Part shown: one piece after another, positions 31,717 to 40,600 of the stretch
How positions within the stretch are numbered: the first letter of the stretch is position 1
How the letters are laid out: every line of letters begins with the position of its first letter
Source: Bacteroidota bacterium
GTDB taxonomy: Bacteria > Bacteroidota > Bacteroidia > Flavobacteriales > Flavobacteriaceae
Length of the DNA stretch: 64,000 bases
Direction: 5' to 3'
Assembly: GCA_947488545.1 (NCBI GenBank)
Contig: CANKZE010000002.1
Coordinates: forward strand, 1-64,000
Made by a program: the position numbers and the translations under genes
Notes under the pieces: model-generated
What the model was told of the DNA's origin: nothing
Seen by the model: the letters and a program-made list of their open reading frames with translations, nothing else
Database searches by the model: none

Positions 31717-31783
31717 GGAGCTATTTCCTGCTGTACGCTATATCCACGCTAAAAAGCGTGGGATAACGCTTCCATCAGGGCTA
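31717..31783 (+). repeat. Interspersed hairpin element, copy E
   Basis: ggagctatttcctgctgtacgctatatccacgctaaaaagcgtgggataacgcttccatcagggcta. Confidence 0.78.
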
Positions 31784-31998
31784 GGGCTTTAGTATTCCAA
31801 ATTATTATTAATTGTAAATTAAATCTATCCATGATTTTCAGATTTTCAAAAGAATAAAAATTACTATTAATAATTGTTCAAAATAACTTTTGAAATACAA
31901 AAATCAGTAATTACATTTGAATATTATTTATAATTAGTCTGAATAATTAAAAAAAGCATCTCTTTTTGATTCTTTTTTACCACTTTGAATAAAGAATT

Positions 31999-32032
31999 AA
32001 AAAAAGGCTGTCGAAATGGACAGCCTTTTTTT
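31999..32032. terminator. Rho-independent-like terminator downstream of the 32050..32565 gene
   Basis: aaaaaggctgtc-gaaatg-gacagccttttttt, a 12-bp stem. Confidence 0.8.
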
Positions 32033-32049
32033 AATTGTAATTTAACTAA

Positions 32050-32565
32050 TTACATTTTCTTCATTTGCTCTTTCATCATTGAAATTTGATCTTTAAGCAT
32101 GTTTTGTTTGTCTAATTTCTTGGCTTCATTTAATAAATTAGTAGCTTCTAATTTTCTTCTTCTTGACATTGCAACCCCAGCCAAATTTAATTTTGCAACA
32201 GCTAAATCCATATCCATAGACAAACCAAATTCGATTGCTTTCTTAAAATATTTTTCAGCTTGAATTAAATTAGTTTGCGAAAGCATGATTCCGTGAAGGT
32301 AATTATAATACCCTTGTTGTTTACGAATTAAGGCAGTTTCAGGATTATTAATACGTGCCAACCATTTTTGAGCACCAGCAAAATCTTGCTTTCTTAACTT
32401 TAAAAAAGCCAGTAAAATAAACTCATTTTTAAAATATAAAAAGATTGGAAACAACGATAAGAAAATAAAGAAAATACCATTTCCGATTTCTCCGTCTATA
32501 AAACTCCAAATACCTAAACCTATTATAAGAGTCGCTAAAATTAGTTTGATGTTTTTATGAAACAT
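32050..32565 (-). CDS. Hypothetical membrane protein with TPR-like C-terminus
   Basis: Two N-terminal TM helices; AEKYFKKAIEFGLSMDMDLAVAKLNLAGVAMSRRRKLEATNLLNEAKKLD. Confidence 0.65.
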   Translation of the reverse strand: MFHKNIKLILATLIIGLGIWSFIDGEIGNGIFFIFLSLFPIFLYFKNEFILLAFLKLRKQDFAGAQKWLARINNPETALIRKQQGYYNYLHGIMLSQTNLIQAEKYFKKAIEFGLSMDMDLAVAKLNLAGVAMSRRRKLEATNLLNEAKKLDKQNMLKDQISMMKEQMKKM

Positions 32566-32629
32566 AATAAATGATTAATTGTTTTTGCAAAGATAGTAAA
32601 AGGAATTTAAAATATTTTTACAAAACTAC

Positions 32630-32659
32630 TTGCAAAGAATAAAACTCTTTGTATATTTG
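32630..32659 (+). promoter_or_regulatory. Promoter of rpmH
   Basis: TTG 32630-32632, 19-nt spacer, TATATTTG 32652-32659. Confidence 0.65.
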
Positions 32660-32731
32660 CACTCGGTTTTAGAAATAGATATTAAAAAACCAATCAAGAT
32701 ATTTTAATACAAGATTTAAAGATAACAAACA

Positions 32732-32893
32732 ATGAGCAAAAGAACGTTTCAACCATCGAAAAGAAAGAGAAGAAATAAGCACGGATTTATGGACAGAATG
32801 GCTTCTGCTAATGGAAGAAAAGTCCTTGCTCGTAGAAGAGCTAAAGGAAGACATAAGTTGACTGTTTCATCTGAACCAAGACACAAAAAATAA
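32732..32893 (+). CDS. rpmH: 50S ribosomal protein L34 (absent from the supplied ORF track)
   Basis: Hand translation [53 protein letters not shown], 53 aa. Confidence 0.97.
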
Positions 32894-32912
32894 TGTTTAT
32901 TTAAACATATAT

Positions 32913-32946
32913 AAAGGCGTTACTGTTATTAGTATCGCCTTTTTTT
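32913..32946 (+). terminator. Terminator of rpmH
   Basis: aaaggcgttactgttattagtatcgccttttttt. Confidence 0.75.
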
Positions 32947-33016
32947 ATATCTTTAAACTAAAAAATAAATTAAGGTTAAAAAAAAATAAAACTAACTACA
33001 CAACACACACCTACAA

Positions 33017-35869
33017 ATGCCAAAAGACAATTCAATAAAATCGATTTTAATTATAGGCTCAGGACCTATCGTTATTGGGCAAGCCTGTGAATTTGATTAT
33101 GCAGGATCACAATCTGCTCGTTCCATTCGTGAAGAAGGAATAGAAGTAATTTTGATCAATTCAAATCCAGCAACTATTATGACCGACCCTTCAATGGCCG
33201 ATCATATTTATTTAAAACCATTAACTACAAAATCGATCATTGAAATTCTGAAAGAACATCCACAAATTGATGCTGTTTTACCAACAATGGGTGGACAAAC
33301 GGCTTTGAATTTATGTTTGGAAGCAGATGAAAAAGGAATTTGGGAAGATTTTGGTGTGCGATTAATAGGTGTAGATATTAATGCAATCAATATTACTGAA
33401 GATCGTGAGCAATTCAAACAATTATTAGCTAAAATTGGAGTTCCTACCGCGCCTGCAAAAACAGCAACTTCTTTCTTAAAAGGTAAAGAAATCGCTCAGG
33501 AATTTGGATTTCCATTGGTAATCAGACCTTCATTTACCTTGGGTGGAACAGGTGCTGCATTTGTTCACCATAAAGAAGAATTTGATGAATTATTGACACG
33601 AGGTTTGGAAGCTTCACCAATTCACGAAGTCTTAATTGACAAGGCATTAATTGGTTGGAAAGAATACGAATTAGAACTTTTACGTGATAAAAATGACAAT
33701 GTTGTAATTATCTGTTCTATCGAAAATATGGATCCAATGGGAATTCATACTGGCGATAGTATTACGGTTGCTCCTGCGATGACTTTATCGGATACTACTT
33801 TCCAAAAAATGCGAGATATGGCCATTTTGATGATGAGAAGTATTGGTAATTTTGCTGGAGGATGTAACGTACAATTTGCAGTTTCACCTGATGAAAAAGA
33901 AGATATTGTTGCTATTGAAATTAACCCTCGTGTGTCTAGATCTTCCGCATTAGCTTCAAAAGCAACAGGTTATCCAATCGCGAAAATTGCTTCAAAATTG
34001 GCTTTAGGATACAATTTAGATGAATTACAAAATCAAATTACTAAATCTACATCTGCATTATTCGAACCAACATTAGATTATGTAATTGTAAAAATACCAC
34101 GTTGGAATTTCGACAAATTTGAAGGTGCCGACAGAACTTTAGGCCTACAAATGAAATCTGTGGGAGAAGTAATGGGAATTGGACGTTCCTTCCAAGAAGC
34201 TTTACATAAAGCAACCCAATCATTAGAAATTAAAAGAAATGGGCTTGGCGCGGATGGAAAAGGATATAAAAACTACGAACAAATTATAGAGAAACTAACT
34301 TATGCTAGTTGGGATCGCGTATTTGTAATTTATGATGCTATTGCAATGGGAATTCCGTTGAGCAGAATTCATGAAATTACAAAAATTGACATGTGGTTTT
34401 TGAAACAATATGAAGAGTTATTTACTTTACAAAAAGAAATTTCCAATTTTACAGTAGATACTTTACCAAAAGAATTATTATTAGAAGCCAAACAAAAAGG
34501 TTTCGCAGACCGCCAAATTGCTCACATGATGGGTTGTTTAGAAAGTCAGGTTTACAAGTTGCGTGAAGAGAAAAATGTAAAAAGAGTTTACAAATTGGTG
34601 GATACTTGTGCTGCGGAATTTAAAGCTAAAACACCTTACTACTACTCTACTTTTGAAGCAGAAATTGAGACTGCCAATGGAACAAAATATGTTGACAACG
34701 AAAGTGTTGTAACTGATAAGAAAAAAATAGTAGTTTTAGGCTCTGGGCCAAATAGAATTGGGCAAGGAATTGAATTTGATTACTCTTGTGTTCACGGAGT
34801 TTTAGCTGCTGCAGAATGTGGCTATGAGACGATAATGATCAATTGTAATCCAGAAACGGTTTCAACCGATTTTGATACAGCCGATAAATTGTATTTTGAA
34901 CCTGTATTCTGGGAACATATTTACGACATCATCCGACACGAAAAACCAGAAGGTGTAATTGTTCAATTAGGTGGACAAACCGCACTAAAATTGGCTGAAA
35001 AACTATCTAAACACGGAATAAAAATTATTGGAACTAGTTTCGACGCTCTAGATTTAGCGGAAGATAGAGGTCGTTTTTCTGAACTATTAACTCAATTACA
35101 AATTCCTTTCCCAAAATTCGGAATTGCAGAAACTGCTGACGAAGCTTCACAATTGGCTGATGTATTAGATTTCCCACTTTTGGTTAGACCATCCTATGTA
35201 TTGGGTGGTCAAGGGATGAAAATTGTAATCAACAAGCAAGAATTAGAAGAACATGTAATCGATTTATTAAAATCTATTCCAGGAAATAAGCTGCTTTTAG
35301 ACCATTATTTAGACGGTGCAATTGAAGCTGAAGCAGATGCAATTTGTGATGGTGAAAATGTATATATCATTGGAATAATGGAACACATTGAACCTTGCGG
35401 AGTGCATTCAGGTGATAGTAATGCCACTTTGCCTCCATTTAATCTTGGGGAATTTGTAATGCAACAAATTAAAGACCATACAAAAAAGATTGCTTTGGCG
35501 CTTAGAACTGTTGGTTTAATAAACATACAATTTGCTATAAAAGACGATACCGTTTACATTATTGAGGCCAATCCTAGAGCTTCGAGAACTGTACCATTTA
35601 TTGCAAAAGCTTATGGTGAACCGTATGTGAATTACGCTACTAAAGTAATGTTAGGTCATAATAAAGTAACCGATTTTAAATTCAATCCGCAGTTAAAAGG
35701 GTATGCAATTAAGCAACCTGTATTCTCATTCAGCAAATTCCATGGCGTAAATAAAGCGCTAGGGCCAGAAATGAAATCCACTGGTGAGAGTATATTATTC
35801 ATAGATGATTTAAAAGACGATCAATTCTATGAGTTGTATTCCAGAAGAAAAATGTATTTAAGTAAATAA
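33017..35869 (+). CDS. carB: Carbamoyl-phosphate synthase large subunit
   Basis: Duplicated ATP-grasp halves: ILIIGSGPIVIGQACEFDYAGSQ and VVLGSGPNRIGQGIEFDYSCVH. Confidence 0.97.
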   Translation: MPKDNSIKSILIIGSGPIVIGQACEFDYAGSQSARSIREEGIEVILINSNPATIMTDPSMADHIYLKPLTTKSIIEILKEHPQIDAVLPTMGGQTALNLCLEADEKGIWEDFGVRLIGVDINAINITEDREQFKQLLAKIGVPTAPAKTATSFLKGKEIAQEFGFPLVIRPSFTLGGTGAAFVHHKEEFDELLTRGLEASPIHEVLIDKALIGWKEYELELLRDKNDNVVIICSIENMDPMGIHTGDSITVAPAMTLSDTTFQKMRDMAILMMRSIGNFAGGCNVQFAVSPDEKEDIVAIEINPRVSRSSALASKATGYPIAKIASKLALGYNLDELQNQITKSTSALFEPTLDYVIVKIPRWNFDKFEGADRTLGLQMKSVGEVMGIGRSFQEALHKATQSLEIKRNGLGADGKGYKNYEQIIEKLTYASWDRVFVIYDAIAMGIPLSRIHEITKIDMWFLKQYEELFTLQKEISNFTVDTLPKELLLEAKQKGFADRQIAHMMGCLESQVYKLREEKNVKRVYKLVDTCAAEFKAKTPYYYSTFEAEIETANGTKYVDNESVVTDKKKIVVLGSGPNRIGQGIEFDYSCVHGVLAAAECGYETIMINCNPETVSTDFDTADKLYFEPVFWEHIYDIIRHEKPEGVIVQLGGQTALKLAEKLSKHGIKIIGTSFDALDLAEDRGRFSELLTQLQIPFPKFGIAETADEASQLADVLDFPLLVRPSYVLGGQGMKIVINKQELEEHVIDLLKSIPGNKLLLDHYLDGAIEAEADAICDGENVYIIGIMEHIEPCGVHSGDSNATLPPFNLGEFVMQQIKDHTKKIALALRTVGLINIQFAIKDDTVYIIEANPRASRTVPFIAKAYGEPYVNYATKVMLGHNKVTDFKFNPQLKGYAIKQPVFSFSKFHGVNKALGPEMKSTGESILFIDDLKDDQFYELYSRRKMYLSK

Positions 35870-35899
35870 AAAAAAGCCCCAAATTTGGGGCTTTTTTTA
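35868..35899. terminator. Bidirectional terminator between carB and DUF4268 gene
   Basis: aaaaaaagccccaaatttggggcttttttta; overlaps the minus-strand stop codon (35897-35899). Confidence 0.8.
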
Positions 35900-36331
35900 T
35901 TCTATGTCTTTTATATATTCATCGTATTCGAGGTAAAACAATTCTAGAGCATTCATTTTTTCAAAAAAGAAATCAAATATTTCATCCCAATATTTTGGAT
36001 TGCTTACGCTAACATTCAATTTTTCGACCCAAATTCTACTAATTACTTTACCGTTTTCTAAACTAAAATTTTTCTCGAAAACTAGATCCGAAATAAACTC
36101 CTCCTCTAAAATATTTTTTAAGGATTCTAGTTTTTCAAAATATTGAATTCTCTTGATATCATTGCGGCTTTCAATATCTATTTGTACTTGTGCTTTAGTA
36201 TTTTCAACATAAAATTTAAAAGAAAAATCTTTAATCTTAGTATTGTACAACAACCATTTCCGAGGATATTTATTTGCAAATGAAACCCAAAACTCTCTTT
36301 TTAATCGTTGATTTTCTTCTTTACTATACAT
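35897..36331 (-). CDS. DUF4268 domain-containing protein
   Basis: 144 aa; REFWVSFANKYPRKWLLYNTKIKDFSFKFYVENTKAQVQIDIES. Confidence 0.7.
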   Translation of the reverse strand: MYSKEENQRLKREFWVSFANKYPRKWLLYNTKIKDFSFKFYVENTKAQVQIDIESRNDIKRIQYFEKLESLKNILEEEFISDLVFEKNFSLENGKVISRIWVEKLNVSVSNPKYWDEIFDFFFEKMNALELFYLEYDEYIKDIE

Positions 36332-36434
36332 TTACTACTAATTTTTTATTGGTGTGTTGATTTTCAAATAGTTGTCAAATTCGAATTAATAATCTACATT
36401 TATAACTAATTAGCTGCAAAAATAGAACATCAAT

Positions 36435-37079
36435 ATGGATTTTTCAGATTTTTTAAAATATGTTCCAAAAATAAAGCAAGAAAAACTTCTTGCTGAAGAG
36501 GCGCACTTAAAAATGGTGCCTTTTGAACGTATTTTAGAAGTCGAAAAAATCAATATTCCTTCGAATAATCCCAGAAAAGCAGCTGTAATGATGTTGATAT
36601 ATCCCAAAAATGATAAATCCCATTTGGCTTTAATTGTTAGGAACACCTATCCCGGAGTTCACTCAGCTCAAATAGGTTTTCCGGGTGGGAAAGTCGAAAT
36701 AGAAGATGAATCTTTAACTCATACCGCTTTAAGAGAAACACACGAAGAAATTGGAATTCATCCTGATAAAATTGAGGTGATTAAAACATTTACAGCGGTT
36801 TTCATACCACCAAGCAATTTTATTGTTGCACCCTTTTTAGGAATTAGTCATAATGAATTAAAATTTACTGAGCAGGAAGAAGAAGTTGCAGGAATAATTG
36901 AATTTCCGTTACTCGATTTTTTGAATGACAAAACAATTGTAAATAAAATTATGGACACCTCTTATGGAAATAATATAGAGGTTCCAACATTTAAAATTAA
37001 CGAACATTATGTTTGGGGAGCTACCGCAATGATGATGAGCGAATTGAAAGAAGTACTAAAAAGTTCATTTAAAAATTAA
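36435..37079 (+). CDS. NUDIX hydrolase (CoA pyrophosphatase-like)
   Basis: Nudix box GFPGGKVEIEDESLTHTALRETHEEIGI. Confidence 0.9.
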   Translation: MDFSDFLKYVPKIKQEKLLAEEAHLKMVPFERILEVEKINIPSNNPRKAAVMMLIYPKNDKSHLALIVRNTYPGVHSAQIGFPGGKVEIEDESLTHTALRETHEEIGIHPDKIEVIKTFTAVFIPPSNFIVAPFLGISHNELKFTEQEEEVAGIIEFPLLDFLNDKTIVNKIMDTSYGNNIEVPTFKINEHYVWGATAMMMSELKEVLKSSFKN

Positions 37080-37113
37080 TTTGTAAATTAGCCTCCCTAA
37101 TTGATAATAAAAT

Positions 37114-37887
37114 ATGGTTTTATTTAAAAGAAACCCTTTTGGACATATACTATTTATTAAAAAATGGTTAATTCGAATATTCGGCGGTATCACTCATAAA
37201 AGATACCGTGGATTCAACCATTTACAAATTGAAGGCTCAGAAATTATCAAAACTTTACCGGAAACTAATGTGTTGTTTATATCCAATCACCAAACTTATT
37301 TTGCTGATGTGGTTGCAATGTTTCATGTATTTAACGCTAGTTTATCTGGGCGTGGTAATTCAATTAAGAATGTAACCTATTTATGGAATCCTAAACTAAA
37401 TATCTATTATGTAGCTGCAAAAGAAACCATGCATGCTGGATTATTACCTAAAATATTAGCTTATGCAGGGGCGATAACAGTTGAAAGAACTTGGCGTTCA
37501 AAAGGAAAAGATGTAACCGAAAAACGAGATGTTAATCCGAATGATACTGAAAACATTAGAATAGCATTGGAAGATGGATGGGTAATTACTTTTCCTCAGG
37601 GAACCACAAAATCGTTCAAACCAGTACGAAAAGGTACAGCTCACATCATAAAACAACATCGACCAATTGTTGTTCCAATTGTAATTGATGGTTTTAGACG
37701 CTCCTTTGATAAAAAAGGATTATTACTAAAAAAGAAAGGAATCCAACAATCATTTGTTATAAAAAAACCATTGGAAATTGATTACGACATTGACACGATT
37801 GATCAAATTGTTGAAAAAGTAGAATTTGCCATAGAGCAACATCCTTCGTTTTTAAAAGTAGCGCCAGCTGAAGAAATTGAGAATTAA
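37114..37887 (+). CDS. 1-acyl-sn-glycerol-3-phosphate acyltransferase family protein
   Basis: FISNHQTYFADVV, FPQGTTKSFKPVRKGTAHII. Confidence 0.85.
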   Translation: MVLFKRNPFGHILFIKKWLIRIFGGITHKRYRGFNHLQIEGSEIIKTLPETNVLFISNHQTYFADVVAMFHVFNASLSGRGNSIKNVTYLWNPKLNIYYVAAKETMHAGLLPKILAYAGAITVERTWRSKGKDVTEKRDVNPNDTENIRIALEDGWVITFPQGTTKSFKPVRKGTAHIIKQHRPIVVPIVIDGFRRSFDKKGLLLKKKGIQQSFVIKKPLEIDYDIDTIDQIVEKVEFAIEQHPSFLKVAPAEEIEN

Positions 37888-37903
37888 TATATTGGCTTAA
37901 AGC

Positions 37904-38965
37904 CTATAAATTCTTGTTTTTATAATAGTTTACCAATAAATCTACAAATCTACTGTAGCCATCAATTCCGTCTTTTTGCTGGTTCATTTTAAGAAAGCGA
38001 TCGTAAAATAGATGAAATCCTGTTTCTACAAATGATTCATAATTGTTCCAGAAATCTTCACTTTCCTTATAGTTTTTTATAATTCCTGGATGAACAGTTT
38101 TTAGTAGTTTTTTAAATTGAAGTTCATCTCTAAATCTCCAATTACTAAGACAATAATGTAAAGCGTGGCTGTAACCTGAATATTGGAAATAACTATTTTC
38201 ATTATTAATTGAAGCCAAAAAGCCGATGAAATTCGCTTCACTTTCGGAAGCATAACCCAATTGGTGCGCCATTTCATGAGTTACGGTTGTAGGAAAATTA
38301 TACATTGGAATTTTATAGTTAACCTGAGCTTCATTTGTAAAAGGATTCAAATAACCACTAAAACCCATATAACTTAAAGGCAAACTAAAAAGTGATTTTT
38401 TTACACTTGGATAACTGTAATTGAATGAAGGAATCTGTTTTGAAAGCGAATGGTAGCCCTTTAAATTCATTCCAAAAACTTGCTCCTGAGAATAGGGAAA
38501 AACAACCTTTAAAGAGTCACTTTTAGTAATTTGAGAATGAATAGCATTGGTTTTCGCAATTAATTTTTGGGTGAATTTTAATAAATCGTCATTGGAATAC
38601 TCTTTTTCAATTTTTAGTTTTTCAAATAAAGGAACTCGATAATAATTCAAACCCCATAGAATATTAAAAAAGAAATAAAATATAGAAAAGTAGCTTAACA
38701 CTTTAAGCAATCTGTCTTTCCATGATAATTTGATTGTTTTTCGATTTTTAAAATAACCAATTATTAATAATACAATTGCTATTAAATAACATAAATCTCC
38801 AACAGAAAAAGGTAGAAACCCAACAATTATCCTTGAAAAATTTGAAATATAGGCATAGAATCCGTTGCTATAAAAACCTTCGATTAATTCAGGAAAAAAC
38901 GAAATAAATTGCACAAATACAATTTGAATTAGTAACCCTAAAGGAAGATAATATTTTTTCTGCAT
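37904..38965 (-). CDS. DUF3810 domain-containing membrane protein (Zn-protease-like HEMAH)
   Basis: TVTHEMAHQLGYASESEANFIGF; start at MQKKYYLPLG (38965) rather than 39106, which would overlap pepD. Confidence 0.82.
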   Translation of the reverse strand: MQKKYYLPLGLLIQIVFVQFISFFPELIEGFYSNGFYAYISNFSRIIVGFLPFSVGDLCYLIAIVLLIIGYFKNRKTIKLSWKDRLLKVLSYFSIFYFFFNILWGLNYYRVPLFEKLKIEKEYSNDDLLKFTQKLIAKTNAIHSQITKSDSLKVVFPYSQEQVFGMNLKGYHSLSKQIPSFNYSYPSVKKSLFSLPLSYMGFSGYLNPFTNEAQVNYKIPMYNFPTTVTHEMAHQLGYASESEANFIGFLASINNENSYFQYSGYSHALHYCLSNWRFRDELQFKKLLKTVHPGIIKNYKESEDFWNNYESFVETGFHLFYDRFLKMNQQKDGIDGYSRFVDLLVNYYKNKNL

Positions 38966-39033
38966 GACTTGAAGATAGAATGTTAAAGTAACAAATTTTG
39001 TTGAATTATAAATTTTAAAATTATTGTTTTTTA

Positions 39034-39065
39034 TTATAAAACTATCTTTCGTCTTTGTAACTTTG
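39034..39065 (+). promoter_or_regulatory. Promoter of pepD
   Basis: TTG 39034-39036, 21-nt spacer, TAACTTTG 39058-39065. Confidence 0.5.
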
Positions 39066-39097
39066 GAAAATAAAACTAAGAAACTAAAAATATAGCG

Positions 39098-40561
39098 ATG
39101 AGTCAAGAAATTAGAAATCTAGAACCGAAAGCACTTTGGAATAAATTTGCCGATTTAAATGCAGTTCCTCGGCCTTCAAAAAAGGAAGAACGTGTAATTG
39201 AATTCATAAAAAATTTCGGAAATAATTTAGGTTTAGAAACTTTTGAAGATGAAATTCGAAATGTAATCATAAGAAAACCAGCCACTCCAGGAATGGAAAA
39301 TAGAAAAGCGGTAGTTCTTCAAGGGCATTTGGATATGGTTCACCAAAAAAATTCTGATACTGTATTTGACTTTGACACACAAGGAATAGACATGTATGTT
39401 GATGGTGATTGGGTACGAGCTAGAGGAACAACATTAGGTGCAGATAATGGATTGGGGGTTGCGATGATCATGGCTGTTTTAGAAAGTACCACGATGAAAC
39501 ATCCGGCAATTGAAGCTTTATTTACAATTGATGAAGAAACAGGAATGACAGGCGCTTTGAACCTAAAAGGCGGTGTTTTAAATGGCGAAATCCTGTTGAA
39601 TATGGACACGGAAGAAGACGATGAAATTGATATAGGATGTGCCGGAGGAATTGATGTTACTGCGACTAGAAAATACAACGAAGAAGAAACTCCTGAAGGA
39701 TCAGTTGGATATACAATTACGGTGAAAGGGCTTAATGGCGGTCACTCTGGAATGGATATTCATAAAGGATTAGGGAACGCAAATAAAATCATGAACCGTT
39801 TATTGTTTGATGGTTTTGAGAATTTTGGACTTCAAATTGCTGAAATAAATGGTGGGAGTTTGAGAAACGCGATTCCTAGAGAAAGCGTTGCAAAAATTAT
39901 TGTAGCTCAAATGTATGATGAGGCTTACGTTTTTGATATGCAAGAAATTATCAATGATATCAAAAATGAATATAAAACTACTGAACCAAACTTAGTTATT
40001 GAAATTACAAAATCGGAATTACCGAGTAAAGTAATGGATTTAGGGGTTCAAGAAGGTATTATTCGTTCGATTTATGCAGCTCATAATGGAGTTTATAGAA
40101 TGAGCGCTGACATGGAAGATTTGGTTGAAACTTCAAATAATGTGGCTCGAGTAATCATTAAAGAAGGTGAAATTACAATTGGCTGTTTAACCCGTTCATC
40201 TGTTGAAACTTCGAAGTTTGATTTAGCGAATTCCTTACGTTCAGTATTTGAATTGTGTGGTTGCGAAGTAACTTTATCTGGTTCTTATCCAGGATGGACT
40301 CCAAATGTAAATTCGGAAATTCTTGATGTTTTAGTTTCAATATATGAAAAACAAAACAACGAAAAACCAAAAGTGGTAGCTTGTCACGCAGGTTTAGAAT
40401 GTGGGATTTTAGGAACTAATTATCCTGATATGGACATGATTTCATTTGGACCAACAATACATGGAGCTCACTCTCCAGATGAAAGAGCAAGTATTAAATC
40501 GGCTCAGAAATTTTGGAAATTTGTATTAGAAATATTAGAGAATATTCCAATGAAAAAATAA
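39098..40561 (+). CDS. pepD: Aminoacyl-histidine dipeptidase (M20)
   Basis: VLQGHLDMVHQKNSDT, TLGADNGLGVAM, FTIDEETGMTGA, CHAGLECGI. Confidence 0.95.
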   Translation: MSQEIRNLEPKALWNKFADLNAVPRPSKKEERVIEFIKNFGNNLGLETFEDEIRNVIIRKPATPGMENRKAVVLQGHLDMVHQKNSDTVFDFDTQGIDMYVDGDWVRARGTTLGADNGLGVAMIMAVLESTTMKHPAIEALFTIDEETGMTGALNLKGGVLNGEILLNMDTEEDDEIDIGCAGGIDVTATRKYNEEETPEGSVGYTITVKGLNGGHSGMDIHKGLGNANKIMNRLLFDGFENFGLQIAEINGGSLRNAIPRESVAKIIVAQMYDEAYVFDMQEIINDIKNEYKTTEPNLVIEITKSELPSKVMDLGVQEGIIRSIYAAHNGVYRMSADMEDLVETSNNVARVIIKEGEITIGCLTRSSVETSKFDLANSLRSVFELCGCEVTLSGSYPGWTPNVNSEILDVLVSIYEKQNNEKPKVVACHAGLECGILGTNYPDMDMISFGPTIHGAHSPDERASIKSAQKFWKFVLEILENIPMKK

Positions 40562-40566
40562 ATGAT

Positions 40567-40600
40567 AAAAAAACGCCCTAATTAACGGGCGTTTTTTTTT
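40567..40600. terminator. Bidirectional terminator between pepD and the OmpA-family gene
   Basis: aaaaaaacgccc-taattaa-cgggcgttttttttt. Confidence 0.8.

Noticed and set aside
32669-32854. ORF on minus strand (61 aa, [18 protein letters not shown]...)
   Set aside because: Antisense shadow of rpmH.
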